In this document: piece after piece, positions 1 to 8,507 of the stretch | How positions within the stretch are numbered: position 1 is the first letter of the stretch | How the letters are laid out: the number at the start of each line of letters is the position of its first letter | DNA from: Komagataeibacter sp. FXV3 | GTDB lineage: Bacteria > Pseudomonadota > Alphaproteobacteria > Acetobacterales > Acetobacteraceae | DNA length: 64,000 nucleotides | NCBI RefSeq assembly: GCF_015155755.1 | Contig: NZ_VWPI01000018.1 | Location: 1 to 64,000 of the forward strand | Direction of reading: 5' to 3' | Notes under the pieces: generated by a model | What the model saw: the letters and a program-made list of their open reading frames with translations, nothing else | Databases searched by the model: none | Told to the model about the DNA's origin: nothing | Made by a program: the position numbers and the translations under genes

Positions 1-143
1 GGTATGGACGGGCCCAATGGGGCCATCGTTGCGTGGGGCAATGCCACGCTGCCATTCCAGCCACCGGGGACCGCGCCGGGCATCTGTGCCATGGCACGAT
101 GCAGGGGCAGGCAGGCCAGCACCAGTATCAGGAACCGGAACAT
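1..143 (-). CDS. Partial gene: N-terminus of a secreted protein of unknown function
   Basis: An ATG at 141-143 on the minus strand opens a frame that runs without a stop off the left edge, giving 47 residues. The first 19 or 20 residues look like a signal peptide: MFRFL, a run of Leu, Ile, Val and Ala, then a likely signal peptidase I site at AMA-Q. There is a Cys at residue 11, but no clear lipobox around it. The remainder is rich in Gly, Pro and Ala. The product is probably exported to the periplasm or outer membrane. It lies downstream of cspA on the same strand, but the cspA terminator separates them. The family cannot be recognised from this fragment. Confidence 0.55.
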   Translation of the reverse strand, partial: MFRFLILVLACLPLHRAMAQMPGAVPGGWNGSVALPHATMAPLGPSI

Positions 144-170
144 GCTGTCTGGCTGTAAAAGAGGGTAGAA

Positions 171-201
171 ATAAAAACGGCAGGAACCGGGGTTCCTGCC
201 G
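171..201 (-). terminator. Intrinsic terminator of the cold-shock gene
   Basis: An inverted repeat, CGGCAGGAACC / GGTTCCTGCCG, forms a stem of about 11 bp with a tiny loop. On the minus strand it is followed by TTTTTAT. It begins seven bases past the cspA stop codon, so it is a classic Rho-independent terminator for that gene. Confidence 0.85.
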
Positions 202-207
202 AAATTA

Positions 208-414
208 TCAGCCAATCTTCAGATTGACTGCGGAAGACTTGCCATTACGGCCCCGTTCGAGGTCGTAGGTCACAGCCTGTCCTTCGTTCAGGGTCTGCTG
301 GCCAGCCTGCTCGACTGCAGAGATGTGAACGAAAGCGTCAGCGCTTCCATCATCAGGCTGGATAAATCCAAAGCCCTTCTGGGCGTTGAACCATTTAACT
401 GTTCCTGCGGCCAT
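208..414 (-). CDS. cspA: Cold-shock protein, CspA family
   Basis: This encodes a 68-residue single-domain cold-shock protein, a nucleic-acid-binding beta barrel that acts as an RNA chaperone in the cytoplasm. The RNP1 motif KGFGFI (residues 13-18) and the RNP2-like motif DAFVHIS (26-32) are intact, as is the N-terminal GTVKWFN. The open frame continues further upstream, but I chose the ATG at 412-414 because it gives the normal family length and has a strong AAGGAGG ribosome site about 8 bases upstream. A monocistronic unit is likely, given the terminator just downstream and the 224-base gap to the next gene upstream. Confidence 0.93.
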   Translation of the reverse strand: MAAGTVKWFNAQKGFGFIQPDDGSADAFVHISAVEQAGQQTLNEGQAVTYDLERGRNGKSSAVNLKIG

Positions 415-638
415 GTGTTGGCCTCCTTGCGTAACCGGCACCCACGCGAACATGCGCGGAATCGAGACTTTTCGTTTTATCGGGGATGCCAGAAGGCCGC
501 GTAGCGTGGCTGCAATTGAAATCTTGTCCGTAGCTGAAAAGTCCAGCCGTGGGGCATCTTGTATAGAGGTTGCACGCAAATAGCACGGAAAATATTCAAA
601 AAAGCGGAAATATTTCCTGTCGGGCATCAGATGGCGGG
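415..638 (-). promoter_or_regulatory. Upstream region of the cold-shock gene
   Basis: These 224 bases separate the cold-shock gene from the hydroxylase gene read on the same strand. Cold-shock mRNAs often have long structured 5' leaders, and the length here would allow one. I see the AAGGAGG ribosome site at the cspA end but no convincing promoter hexamers, so the leader idea is inference. Confidence 0.35.
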
Positions 639-1328
639 CTAAAGCGCGCACCACTGGCGCATCATGTTGTGGTAGATATTGGTCAGTGACAGTACGGCGG
701 AATCGGCATCCCCCAGCCGTTCGCGCAGCGATGTCACCTGCATGTCCAGGTCAAACATGATCTGCCGCCGGCTTTCTTCGGCAATCATGGACTGCGACCA
801 GAAAAAGGCTGCCAGCCTGCTGCCCCGTGTTACCGGGGTGACGCTGTGCAGCACGGTGGTGGGATACAGGATCATGTCGCCCGCCGGCAGTTTTATTGCC
901 TGTTCATTGCCATTGGCATGAATGGTCAGTTCACCGCCGTCATATTCATCCGGGTCGGAAAAAAACAGTGTGGAGGAGACATCCGTGCGGATACGCGTAT
1001 GGATCCCCCCCGACAGGATGCCGCGTATGGCGTTGTCCACATGCGCGCCAAAGCTCATGCCGCTTTCATAGCGGTTGAACAGCGGCGGACTGACCCGGTA
1101 GGGCAGCACCGCGCTGTTGAACAGGGCATTGCGGCCCAGCGCGCGCAGCACAAGCTGCCCCAGTTCAAGACAGGCTTCTGAATCCCGGGGCAGCTGCAGG
1201 TTGTTCTTGGCCTTCGCTGACTGTGCGCCTGCCGTCTCGCGTCCGTCGGTCCATTGCGCGTTTTTCAGTGTTTCACGGCAATGGGCCAGTTCATCGGCCG
1301 TCAGCAGGGCGGGAATGTGCAGCAGCAT
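639..1328 (-). CDS. piuC: Fe(II)/2-oxoglutarate PKHD-type hydroxylase (PiuC/YbiX family)
   Basis: This 229-residue protein matches the length and pattern of the PiuC/YbiX family of prolyl-4-hydroxylase-like dioxygenases. The iron ligands are visible as H96-x-D98 (GAHVDNA) and H161 (VLHSVTPV), and R171 (GSRLAAFFW) would bind 2-oxoglutarate. In known genomes this family sits beside TonB-dependent siderophore receptors of the PiuA/Fiu type, and its substrate is poorly defined. Here it starts 30 bases after the receptor gene on the same strand, so the two probably form an iron-regulated operon. No strong ribosome site precedes the ATG, so translation may depend on the upstream gene. Confidence 0.9.
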   Translation of the reverse strand: MLLHIPALLTADELAHCRETLKNAQWTDGRETAGAQSAKAKNNLQLPRDSEACLELGQLVLRALGRNALFNSAVLPYRVSPPLFNRYESGMSFGAHVDNAIRGILSGGIHTRIRTDVSSTLFFSDPDEYDGGELTIHANGNEQAIKLPAGDMILYPTTVLHSVTPVTRGSRLAAFFWSQSMIAEESRRQIMFDLDMQVTSLRERLGDADSAVLSLTNIYHNMMRQWCAL

Positions 1329-1358
1329 GGCGGGATCTTGGGCATATGGCGTTGGGGA

Positions 1359-3773
1359 TCAGTACTGGGCCGAGATGTTGAACAGGAACGACCGACCGAT
1401 GGAAGGCGTCACCCGGTTTGAAAACAGGCTGCCGTAATTCAGCCGGTTATCAAGGTTATAGGCGTTCATCGCCACTTTCCAGTGGTCGGCGAAATGGTGC
1501 GATACCATGGCGTCGAATTCCACCGTGGCGGGCACGCGCGCCGTGTTGGCCTGATCCAGCCATACACCCTGCCGCCACGTGATGCCGCCGCCGATGGTCA
1601 TGTTCCATGGCTTGCGCGGGGCGATTTCATAACTGGTCCACGCCGTGGCCTGATTATGGGGCACATACTGGATCTGCCCGCCCTGCTTGGATGAAGTGGA
1701 ACCGGCCTTGGTGATGGTGGGGTCATACAGGGCATAGGTGCCATAGAACATCCAGTTGCGCAGCAGGGTGCCCGATGCGCTGAGTTCAAGCCCCTGGTTG
1801 CGTTCCTGGTCACTGGTGGCGGTAATGTCCCCGGTGGAGGGATCGGTCTGCACCGAATTGTTCTTTTCCAGCCGGAACAGGGCCGCCGTAAAGCCGACGC
1901 GGTCGTGGAAAGCACTGTATTTCGCACCCACTTCATACAGCCTGCTGCGTTCGGGCGCGGCCGTTGCGTTCTTGGCGTTCATGGGTTCGGAACTGTTGGT
2001 GACATACATGCTCAGCGGCGTGGTGGATTCCGACCAGTTGAAATACACCATCAGGTTGCTGCGCGGGGTGTACATGATGCTGACCGACGGGTTGATGGTG
2101 GTTTCGTTCTGCCCGTAATGCACATCCGGCGTCGCGGTGCTACCGCCGGTGGCGCTGTAATGGCTGTTCCAGTTATCCCAGCGGAAACCTGCCTTCACCG
2201 ACAGGTAATTCGTCAGCCAGATCTGATCGGACAGGAAGAAGCCCACATCCAGCGCGTCGCTGTCCTTGTAGCACTTGCGGCCCACGCCATTGCCGATATT
2301 GACCAGCCGGTTCGGATACTGGTTGCAGTCCCCCAATGTCAGGCCGGGCACGTAGGGTGAGGGGTCAAGCAGGCTGGTGCCGGGACGGTTGGAGCCGTAG
2401 GCGTAGTTCTGTCGGTGGTCGGTCACGTATTCAATGTCGAAGCCGCCAATGATCTCGTGCCGGATGCCGCCGGTTTTCAGGTGGGCGACACCGGAAAACA
2501 CGTCCTGTATGGACCAGTCGCTCTGCCGGTAGGGTTCGGGTCCACCCACCCCGCCATTACGCGCCACCTGTGCCGCACCGGGATTGGCGGAAAAGAAATC
2601 GGACTGACAGGTGGATGAAGGCGACACGCCATTGAATGTGTTGTTGGTCAGCACGGCGCCGCTGCTGAAGTTCGAGCATGCTTCCTGTGATGCGGAGAAA
2701 TAGCGATGAAAGATGCCGCCACGCATGTCGTTATATAATGTCAGGATCGGGTTGACCCTGGCCGTCAGGCGGCCGGTAATCATGTCCGTGCTGGAATTGT
2801 CCTGGTCATAGGTGGTGCCATACCAGTTGGTACGCTTGACGCCGTATTCTGTAACGGGGCGGCCAATGGCACCGGCGGAGGAATAGACAACCGGCACGCC
2901 GTAATCGGGAATGCGGTTATCGTTCTGATGGAAATATTCCAGCACGAACGACACTTTCTTGCCCAGCCCGAATGCGATGGACGGCGCGATACCCCAGCGG
3001 TGGGAATAGATATCGTCACGGCCAACGACATTGTTTTCGTTGCCCATGCCCGTCAGGCGGAAGGCGGTGGTGCTGTTCAACTGGTAGTTCACATCCAGCG
3101 TGCCGCGATAATAGGACCCGCTGCCGCCTGAAAAACTGGCTTGGTAGCTGTTGCCCAGATGCGGGGTCTTGGTCACGATATTGATCGCGCCACCCGTGGT
3201 GCCGTTACCGAATACTTCCGATGACGGCCCCTTGATGACCGAAACATGGTCATAATAGAAGCTGTCGCGCGTATAGACGCCAAAGTCACGCAGGCCGTTT
3301 TCATAAATATCGTTCTGGGCTGCAAAACCACGGATCAGGAACTGGTCCCCCGCCATGCCGCCTTCGCCTTCACCCACCGATGCGGTGATCCCGGGCACGT
3401 TCTTCAGCGCTTCATCCAGGGATTTGACATTCTGCTGCTGCATAAGCACCTGCGGCACCACATTCACGTTCTGTGGCGTGTGCATGGCGTCCTGCGGCAT
3501 CCGGCTCAGCCCGATGGATTCATGCAGCACATTCATCGGGGATGCGGTGACATGGGTCAGGTCATGGGATGTATCGGATGAATGATTGTACAGGTCCGTT
3601 GTATCGGTATCCGATGCCGTGGTCGTCCGGGCCTGTTTGGTGCTGCCGGTCGGGGATGTGGATGTCGTGTCCTGTGCGGCAGCCTGCGCGCCGGTAGCCG
3701 CGCAGGCCAGCGCCATGGAAGCGGTGAGCAGGGAGAAAGGCCTGAGTTTCTGGCGGATGGTCTGGTTTGTCAT
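1359..3773 (-). CDS. TonB-dependent siderophore receptor (Fiu/PiuA-like)
   Basis: This encodes an 804-residue outer-membrane receptor that would import ferric catecholate-type siderophores using TonB energy. I chose the ATG at 3771-3773 because it begins a proper signal peptide (MTNQTIRQK, a hydrophobic run, then AQA). The longer open frame has no signal sequence. The plug domain is clear around residues 90-200, with ALKNVPGIT, FLIRGF and VIKGPSSEVFGNGTTGG. The rest is a beta barrel ending in an aromatic residue (ISAQY). A Fur-like site lies about 45-60 bases upstream, and a PiuC-type hydroxylase gene follows in the same operon. The exact ligand cannot be read from the sequence. Confidence 0.93.
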   Translation of the reverse strand: MTNQTIRQKLRPFSLLTASMALACAATGAQAAAQDTTSTSPTGSTKQARTTTASDTDTTDLYNHSSDTSHDLTHVTASPMNVLHESIGLSRMPQDAMHTPQNVNVVPQVLMQQQNVKSLDEALKNVPGITASVGEGEGGMAGDQFLIRGFAAQNDIYENGLRDFGVYTRDSFYYDHVSVIKGPSSEVFGNGTTGGAINIVTKTPHLGNSYQASFSGGSGSYYRGTLDVNYQLNSTTAFRLTGMGNENNVVGRDDIYSHRWGIAPSIAFGLGKKVSFVLEYFHQNDNRIPDYGVPVVYSSAGAIGRPVTEYGVKRTNWYGTTYDQDNSSTDMITGRLTARVNPILTLYNDMRGGIFHRYFSASQEACSNFSSGAVLTNNTFNGVSPSSTCQSDFFSANPGAAQVARNGGVGGPEPYRQSDWSIQDVFSGVAHLKTGGIRHEIIGGFDIEYVTDHRQNYAYGSNRPGTSLLDPSPYVPGLTLGDCNQYPNRLVNIGNGVGRKCYKDSDALDVGFFLSDQIWLTNYLSVKAGFRWDNWNSHYSATGGSTATPDVHYGQNETTINPSVSIMYTPRSNLMVYFNWSESTTPLSMYVTNSSEPMNAKNATAAPERSRLYEVGAKYSAFHDRVGFTAALFRLEKNNSVQTDPSTGDITATSDQERNQGLELSASGTLLRNWMFYGTYALYDPTITKAGSTSSKQGGQIQYVPHNQATAWTSYEIAPRKPWNMTIGGGITWRQGVWLDQANTARVPATVEFDAMVSHHFADHWKVAMNAYNLDNRLNYGSLFSNRVTPSIGRSFLFNISAQY

Positions 3774-3816
3774 ATTGCAACAGCCTCTTAATTGCATGAA
3801 GGCTGCATATCTATTT

Positions 3817-3831
3817 TGATAATTATTCGCA
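3817..3831 (-). promoter_or_regulatory. Candidate Fur box upstream of the TonB receptor
   Basis: Read on the minus strand, the site is TGCGAATAATTATCA. It matches the 7-1-7 Fur pattern TGATAATnATTATCA at 12 of 14 positions. A weaker second match (ATTCGCATTATCA, plus strand) lies about 60 bases further upstream, near 3881-3893. The position just upstream of the receptor start fits iron repression. Confidence 0.65.
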
Positions 3832-3908
3832 ATAACCCCTGAGGCGCTTCGCTTCCCTGTGTCTCTTAAATGCAACAAATTCGCATTATCAATTACAACC
3901 CGAGCGCG

Positions 3909-3942
3909 AAAAAGCCCCGCACCACAGGGGATACGGGGCTTT
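3909..3942 (-). terminator. Intrinsic terminator of the OprB porin gene
   Basis: A GC-rich hairpin, AAAGCCCCG / CGGGGCTTT, is followed on the minus strand by a run of five T. It begins about 25 bases after the porin stop codon and insulates the porin from the receptor operon. Confidence 0.8.
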
Positions 3943-3966
3943 GTGCACCAATGCGCGACAGGCATG

Positions 3967-5712
3967 TTACAGGTTGGCGATGACCTTCAGCCCGACCAGG
4001 GCGGCATTGGGAATGTGTTTGGTTTCACCCGGCCGGATCATGTACTCGAATTCCGGCTGGACCAGTATGCCCGGCATCGCGTCAATGGCGTAATAGGCTT
4101 CTATGATGTGGGAATCCGTCTGCGGCGCGCGCACGGCGGTGCCCAGCGAATAACCGGCTTCATACCGCAGGATCTGCCCTTCCTCCTTGCGGTGGCTGAC
4201 ATGGTACCATGAATACATGATGCCCAGCCGGTCCGTAACCCGCGACGGGATGACACCGGCAAAGGACAGGCCGCCATAGGCTTCATCCGAAATCGAGGTC
4301 ACGTGCGGGGTATTGTGGATATAACCCGCCATCAGGTAGCCACCTGCCATCTGGTTACGCCCGCCCCGGCGATAGACCATCTGGTCGCCTTCGAACCAGA
4401 ACATGTCCATGGGCGCCGATCGCTGGTGTCCTGCCGCCGTACGCAGGGCGGGGGGCAGGCCAATGCCGATCTGGTCGGGATAGCGCGTGGTGTCATGCGC
4501 ATAGCCCAGCACGTAATGCCCCGGCAGGCGGTTGCGGGTCAGGAACGGCTGCCACGTGAATTCGACAGGCAGCATGAGGCCGGTCGCCTTCTCGCTACCC
4601 CATGCCCAGCCGCTGGGGTTGTCGGTCAGGGCGCTGACCGAATACGCGCCAAGCTGGATGGCGGTGTCACGCGTGGGCCGCATGCGGATGCGCGACCCCC
4701 ATGTTGCCTTCGGGTACACGCTGAAACCGGGATCCAGCTTCAGCGCCACAGGCGCGGAGCAAGTGACCATGAACGAACACAGCAGCGGCGACGTGGCAAA
4801 CACATGGGTCAGCGCCATGCGGCCGAAGGTGATGTCCAGATGGTTGTCCCACAGTTTCTTTTCGGCATAGAAATCCACCAGATGGGCCACGACGTTGCCC
4901 GACAGGCCATAGACTTCCTGCAGGTTGACGTAATATTCCCCCACGCGGTCATGGCTTACGGCATGGCCCGCGCGTTCCATCACCAGTGTGTGGACCGACC
5001 AGCCGGTTATCCCCGCCATTTTTTCCAGGTCGAAGTTCACCTGCGCGGTCAGTTCGTGCACGTAGCTCATGCCCCGTTCCACGCCACCATTGATCACGCC
5101 CATCGCTTCGCCCTTGTAGGTGAAGGCGAAACTTACGCCATGATCCAGCAGCTTCTTCCGCAACGGATTGAGTTGCGGGACAAGGTGGCCGCTGCCTGCG
5201 GTGGGAACATAGTACGGGTCTTCCAGATCGGTGTCATGCTGCGCGTCGATCCATTCGGGCAGCAGCCCGGACGGCCCTTCGTGATGGGTCAGGATGGCAT
5301 CCAGCTCGATCTTGTGGAACGCCCTGCTGTCACCGGGGCTGCTGACGGGGGCGACACTCATGGTTGCCAGCCCGGCGGATGGGTAGGTCGGCACGCCACT
5401 GGGCGGAATGGGCGTGTTGGGGGGGCGGCGGATGGCCCCGGGCGTCGGTCCCAGACGTTCTGCATCCAGGTTGAGGCTGATCTGCCGTTCGGATGTCATG
5501 CCCTCTGATGCCACCGCTGTCGCAGGCATGGCGGAAACCGCGCCGGACATGACAAGGGAGGGAACCGTAGGGGCCGCAGGGAATGCGGCCTGCGCAAGGG
5601 CGCGGTGGGCTGGCAGCGCCATGGTGCTTACGGCCAGCAGCCAACCGCAGGCATGGGGGAATGGGTGATGGCGGCCATGCGGGTCACGGGCATGGCGTGT
5701 CAGTGTTGTCAT
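3967..5712 (-). CDS. oprB: Carbohydrate-selective porin, OprB family
   Basis: This is a 581-residue outer-membrane porin of the OprB family, which lets glucose and other sugars diffuse into the periplasm. In acetic acid bacteria the periplasm is where sugar oxidation takes place. The chosen ATG (5710-5712) gives a signal peptide with a charged start, a hydrophobic core and a cleavage site at ALAQ. The body shows porin-like alternation and repeated aromatic strand ends, for example SFAFTYKGEAMGVINGG near residue 200. About 130 residues after the signal are Pro- and Ala-rich and precede the barrel, which is long for this family. A terminator follows. The upstream space shared with the divergent sensor kinase holds two perfect palindromes. 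Confidence 0.85.
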   Translation of the reverse strand: MTTLTRHARDPHGRHHPFPHACGWLLAVSTMALPAHRALAQAAFPAAPTVPSLVMSGAVSAMPATAVASEGMTSERQISLNLDAERLGPTPGAIRRPPNTPIPPSGVPTYPSAGLATMSVAPVSSPGDSRAFHKIELDAILTHHEGPSGLLPEWIDAQHDTDLEDPYYVPTAGSGHLVPQLNPLRKKLLDHGVSFAFTYKGEAMGVINGGVERGMSYVHELTAQVNFDLEKMAGITGWSVHTLVMERAGHAVSHDRVGEYYVNLQEVYGLSGNVVAHLVDFYAEKKLWDNHLDITFGRMALTHVFATSPLLCSFMVTCSAPVALKLDPGFSVYPKATWGSRIRMRPTRDTAIQLGAYSVSALTDNPSGWAWGSEKATGLMLPVEFTWQPFLTRNRLPGHYVLGYAHDTTRYPDQIGIGLPPALRTAAGHQRSAPMDMFWFEGDQMVYRRGGRNQMAGGYLMAGYIHNTPHVTSISDEAYGGLSFAGVIPSRVTDRLGIMYSWYHVSHRKEEGQILRYEAGYSLGTAVRAPQTDSHIIEAYYAIDAMPGILVQPEFEYMIRPGETKHIPNAALVGLKVIANL

Positions 5713-5926
5713 CTGTCGATTTTCTCGTGGCCGGGCCGGATGGCGGGGCGTGAAAACGCGGCAAGGATGCCTGGGTGCGTGCTGTCGCCGTATCAGGGGA
5801 CGGGCACGTACATGACGCATTCGGAAAAGCGGGCAGATGCGGTGTGGAGCAGGATCGTGTGGATCATGATTTTATTCAACCATTGTTTTTATTTTTATGA
5901 TGATCGATGCGTATTTTAAAATTATC

Positions 5927-5943
5927 GAAATGTCAAACATTTC
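5927..5943. promoter_or_regulatory. Perfect 7-3-7 palindrome upstream of the oprB gene
   Basis: GAAATGT-CAA-ACATTTC is a perfect 17-bp inverted repeat, in the AT-rich space between the divergent porin and sensor-kinase genes. It looks like an operator for a dimeric regulator. I cannot name the regulator. Confidence 0.45.
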
Positions 5944-5972
5944 AGAATTATATTAATTTTGCACCGCACAAA

Positions 5973-5989
5973 TTGTAATTTTATTACAA
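5973..5989. promoter_or_regulatory. Second perfect 7-3-7 palindrome in the same divergent region
   Basis: TTGTAAT-TTT-ATTACAA is a second perfect 17-bp inverted repeat. It starts 29 bases after the first one ends and has a different sequence. It may be a separate operator, or a chance palindrome in AT-rich DNA. Its position favours a regulatory role. Confidence 0.45.
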
Positions 5990-6070
5990 ATATCATTCTG
6001 CTTTCCGCTGTCCCGGCATCATGGTATCGCCCGTGTCATGCCCTGCGCAGGCCGGGAATGGGAGAATGGG

Positions 6071-7219
6071 GTGACAGCACTTGTTCTGATGGTGGTGGGA
6101 CTGGTGATCGGTGCGGTCGCGGGGGGATATGGCGTGCACCTGGCTGCGTCCTCCGCCGGTAGGGTGGGCCGGTTTCCCGCCCGTGCGCTGGCGAACCCCG
6201 TCGCCAGTGGGGATGCCGACACGATTACGGTTGATGAACTGCCCGTCGCCCTGGTCGTACTGTCACGTGGGGGGCGGCTTCTGCATGCCGCGCCCCGCGC
6301 ACAGTCTGAATTTGCCGAAGGACTGGGTACCCTGATCCGCCATCCCGCCCTGCAGCGCGCCGTGGCAGACCTGCAACCCGGCGGTGTGAGCGAGGTGCGG
6401 ATCGAAGCCGATGTGCCCGTCCGGCGCGTGGTGCAGGCGTTTGTGAAGGCAGGGTCGTGGCACGGCCATCCCGCCTGCGTTGTGGTGCTGCTGGATGCCA
6501 CGGCGCGTGATGCGCTGGACCGCGCGCGCAGTGACTTTGTCGCCCATGCCAGTCATGAACTGCGCACCCCGCTGGCCGCCCTGATCGGCTTTATCGAAAC
6601 ATTGCAGGGGCCAGCCGCGAACGATGCCGCGGCAAGGCAGAAATTCCTTGCCATCATGGCCCGGCAGGCCGCCCGCATGCAGCGCCTGATTGACCGGTTG
6701 CTGTACCTGTCGCGCGTGCAGATGCTTGAACACCAGCGCCCCCAGGGTCAGGTCGTGCTACCTGAGCTGTTTGCACGCCTGAATGATGAACTGCAGGGCA
6801 AACCGGCGGAAGACCGGGCCGCCATCATTATCCATGCGCCACCACCCGGCACGGTGCGGGGGGATGCGGACCAGATTTTACAGGTGCTGGTCAATTTGTG
6901 TGAAAACGCACTGCGTTATGGCCGTCCCGCGCCGCCGACCGTGGCGCGGATCGATGTTGCGGCGCACTGGCTGGAAAACGGCGGGCTTGTGATTTCGGTG
7001 CGCGATAACGGTCCGGGCATCGCGGCGCAGCACCTGCCCCGGTTGACCGAACGGTTCTATCGTGTGTCCCAGTCTGCCGGGCACAGCGGGGGCGATCAGG
7101 GAACGGGACTGGGGCTGGCCATTGTCCGACATATCGTGGACCGCCATGGTGGCCGGCTGGATATAACCAGCACGCCGGGACAGGGCACATGCTGCAGCGT
7201 CTGGCTACCGCAGGGATAA
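6071..7219 (+). CDS. Sensor histidine kinase, PhoR-like
   Basis: This encodes an inner-membrane sensor kinase of about 382 residues. A hydrophobic segment at the N-terminus (LVLMVVGLVIGAVAG) is followed by a PAS-like region. The dimerisation domain holds the phospho-accepting His in ASHELRTPLAALIGF (about residue 162). The catalytic domain has an N-box (NLCENALRYG), G1 (VRDNGPGI), an F-box (LTERFYRV) and G2 (GTGLGLAIV). The layout and motifs resemble PhoR. I prefer the GTG at 6071 because GGGAGA lies just upstream; an ATG at 6038 is also in frame. No response regulator adjoins it, and the pst genes are about 50 kb away, so the phosphate role is inferred. Confidence 0.8.
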   Translation: MTALVLMVVGLVIGAVAGGYGVHLAASSAGRVGRFPARALANPVASGDADTITVDELPVALVVLSRGGRLLHAAPRAQSEFAEGLGTLIRHPALQRAVADLQPGGVSEVRIEADVPVRRVVQAFVKAGSWHGHPACVVVLLDATARDALDRARSDFVAHASHELRTPLAALIGFIETLQGPAANDAAARQKFLAIMARQAARMQRLIDRLLYLSRVQMLEHQRPQGQVVLPELFARLNDELQGKPAEDRAAIIIHAPPPGTVRGDADQILQVLVNLCENALRYGRPAPPTVARIDVAAHWLENGGLVISVRDNGPGIAAQHLPRLTERFYRVSQSAGHSGGDQGTGLGLAIVRHIVDRHGGRLDITSTPGQGTCCSVWLPQG

Positions 7220-7482
7220 GGCCAGTCCACGCGGTTTTCGGTCTTGACGGAAAATGCCCCGGCATGTTGTTGTCGGGGGCGAGTAGAAGCGGTCGGGATT
7301 GTATCCTGGGCATTGCTCCACACCAATCAGTTCCTGATTTGTGGGCCGCTGGCTTGCATGGCATTTTATATTGATGGCGTTTTTTTCCGCATCATCCGGC
7401 AACACCGGATCGGGACGGTCGCGCCATGCCCTGTAACCCTTGCGTGCCCGGCAGGAAAAACCTTCTGACCGGAGAACACCGC

Positions 7483-7545
7483 ATGTCCCCATACCTGCAC
7501 CCGCACATGGCAATGCGCAGTCCGAACTGGATCGGGAAGCCCTGA
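7483..7545 (+). CDS. Possible 20-residue leader peptide coupled to the oxygenase gene
   Basis: An ATG preceded by CCGGAGAA opens a 20-codon frame (MSPYLHPHMAMRSPNW...). Its TGA overlaps the ATG of the oxygenase gene by one base (TGATG at 7543-7547). This arrangement is typical of translational coupling. The peptide resembles nothing I know, and it could also be chance. Confidence 0.3.
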   Translation: MSPYLHPHMAMRSPNWIGKP

Positions 7546-8492
7546 TGGGCGGGCAGGGCACCTGTATTGCCCGTAATATCCCGCAGATCGACCTGTCGGA
7601 TTATGACAGGCGCAAATCTGTCATTGCCGATGCATTATGGGAGGCCGCAACACAGGTTGGCTTTTTTCAGGTCATCAATCACGGCATTGACGCCGCGGAT
7701 GTGGACGCTGCCTTTGCCGCGGCCGAAGGGTTCTTTGACCTGCCCATGGACCAGAAGGCACGTCATGCCCGCCATCCCGGATCCAATGTCGGGTGGGAAT
7801 ACCGTGCGCAGGTCCGCCCTTCCACCGGCACCCCGGATAACAAGGAATCCTACCAGATCACCCTGCCGCGGATGGGGGAAGACATATGGCCAGCCGAAAC
7901 CACCTTGCCCGGATTTCAGGCTCGCATGCGGCGTTTCGAACGCCAGAATTGGGTACTGGGAATGAAAATCCTGTCGTGTTTCGCGATCAGGCTGGGGTTC
8001 GATGCGGATTTCTTCACCCGTAACCACGATCCTGCATCAACCGGGTACCAGAGTACCCTGCGCCTGATCCATTACATGAGCATGGAAAATGCCCGCGACG
8101 CGGATTTCGAATTCTGGCGTGCGGGCGCCCATTCCGATTTTGACTGCCTGACACTGCTGCACCAGCGGCCGGGGCAGGGAGGGCTGCAGGTCTGTCCCGG
8201 CAAGGATGTGGATATACTGGCCTGGACCGACGTGCCGCCGGTGGCGGGCGCGGTTACGTGCAATATTGGTGACATGCTGATGCGCTGGAGCGATGACCGC
8301 CTGAAATCCACCCTGCACCGTGTGCGTATGCCCCGGCGCGATGAATATCTTGGCCCGCGCCTGTCCCTGCCGTTTTTCTGTCAGGCCAACCGTGACGCGA
8401 TCATTCAGGGGCCACGGAAGAAATATGCGCCCATTACCGCCCGCGATTATCTGGATGAACGCATCCGGGCGAATTATGGTGGGCGGACATGA
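7545..8492 (+). CDS. Isopenicillin N synthase-family 2-oxoglutarate/Fe(II) oxygenase
   Basis: This is a 315-residue cytosolic non-haem iron oxygenase. Its N-terminal domain carries the family motif FFQVINHGID (about residues 40-49). The jelly-roll core carries the iron triad H196-x-D198 (AHSDFD) and H258 (TLHRV), and R272-x-S274 (RLSLPFF) for 2-oxoglutarate. Members include isopenicillin N synthases, gibberellin oxidases and ethylene-forming enzymes; the substrate here is unknown. I chose the ATG at 7545 because the IPQIDLS start of the domain follows at once. It overlaps the end of a short upstream frame, and a palindromic repeat follows the gene. Confidence 0.85.
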   Translation: MGGQGTCIARNIPQIDLSDYDRRKSVIADALWEAATQVGFFQVINHGIDAADVDAAFAAAEGFFDLPMDQKARHARHPGSNVGWEYRAQVRPSTGTPDNKESYQITLPRMGEDIWPAETTLPGFQARMRRFERQNWVLGMKILSCFAIRLGFDADFFTRNHDPASTGYQSTLRLIHYMSMENARDADFEFWRAGAHSDFDCLTLLHQRPGQGGLQVCPGKDVDILAWTDVPPVAGAVTCNIGDMLMRWSDDRLKSTLHRVRMPRRDEYLGPRLSLPFFCQANRDAIIQGPRKKYAPITARDYLDERIRANYGGRT

Positions 8493-8507
8493 ATATCCTA
8501 AAGGATT

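Noticed and set aside
4303-5508. A 401-codon plus-strand frame inside the OprB porin gene
   Set aside because: Antisense shadow; the minus-strand frame has a signal peptide and porin features.
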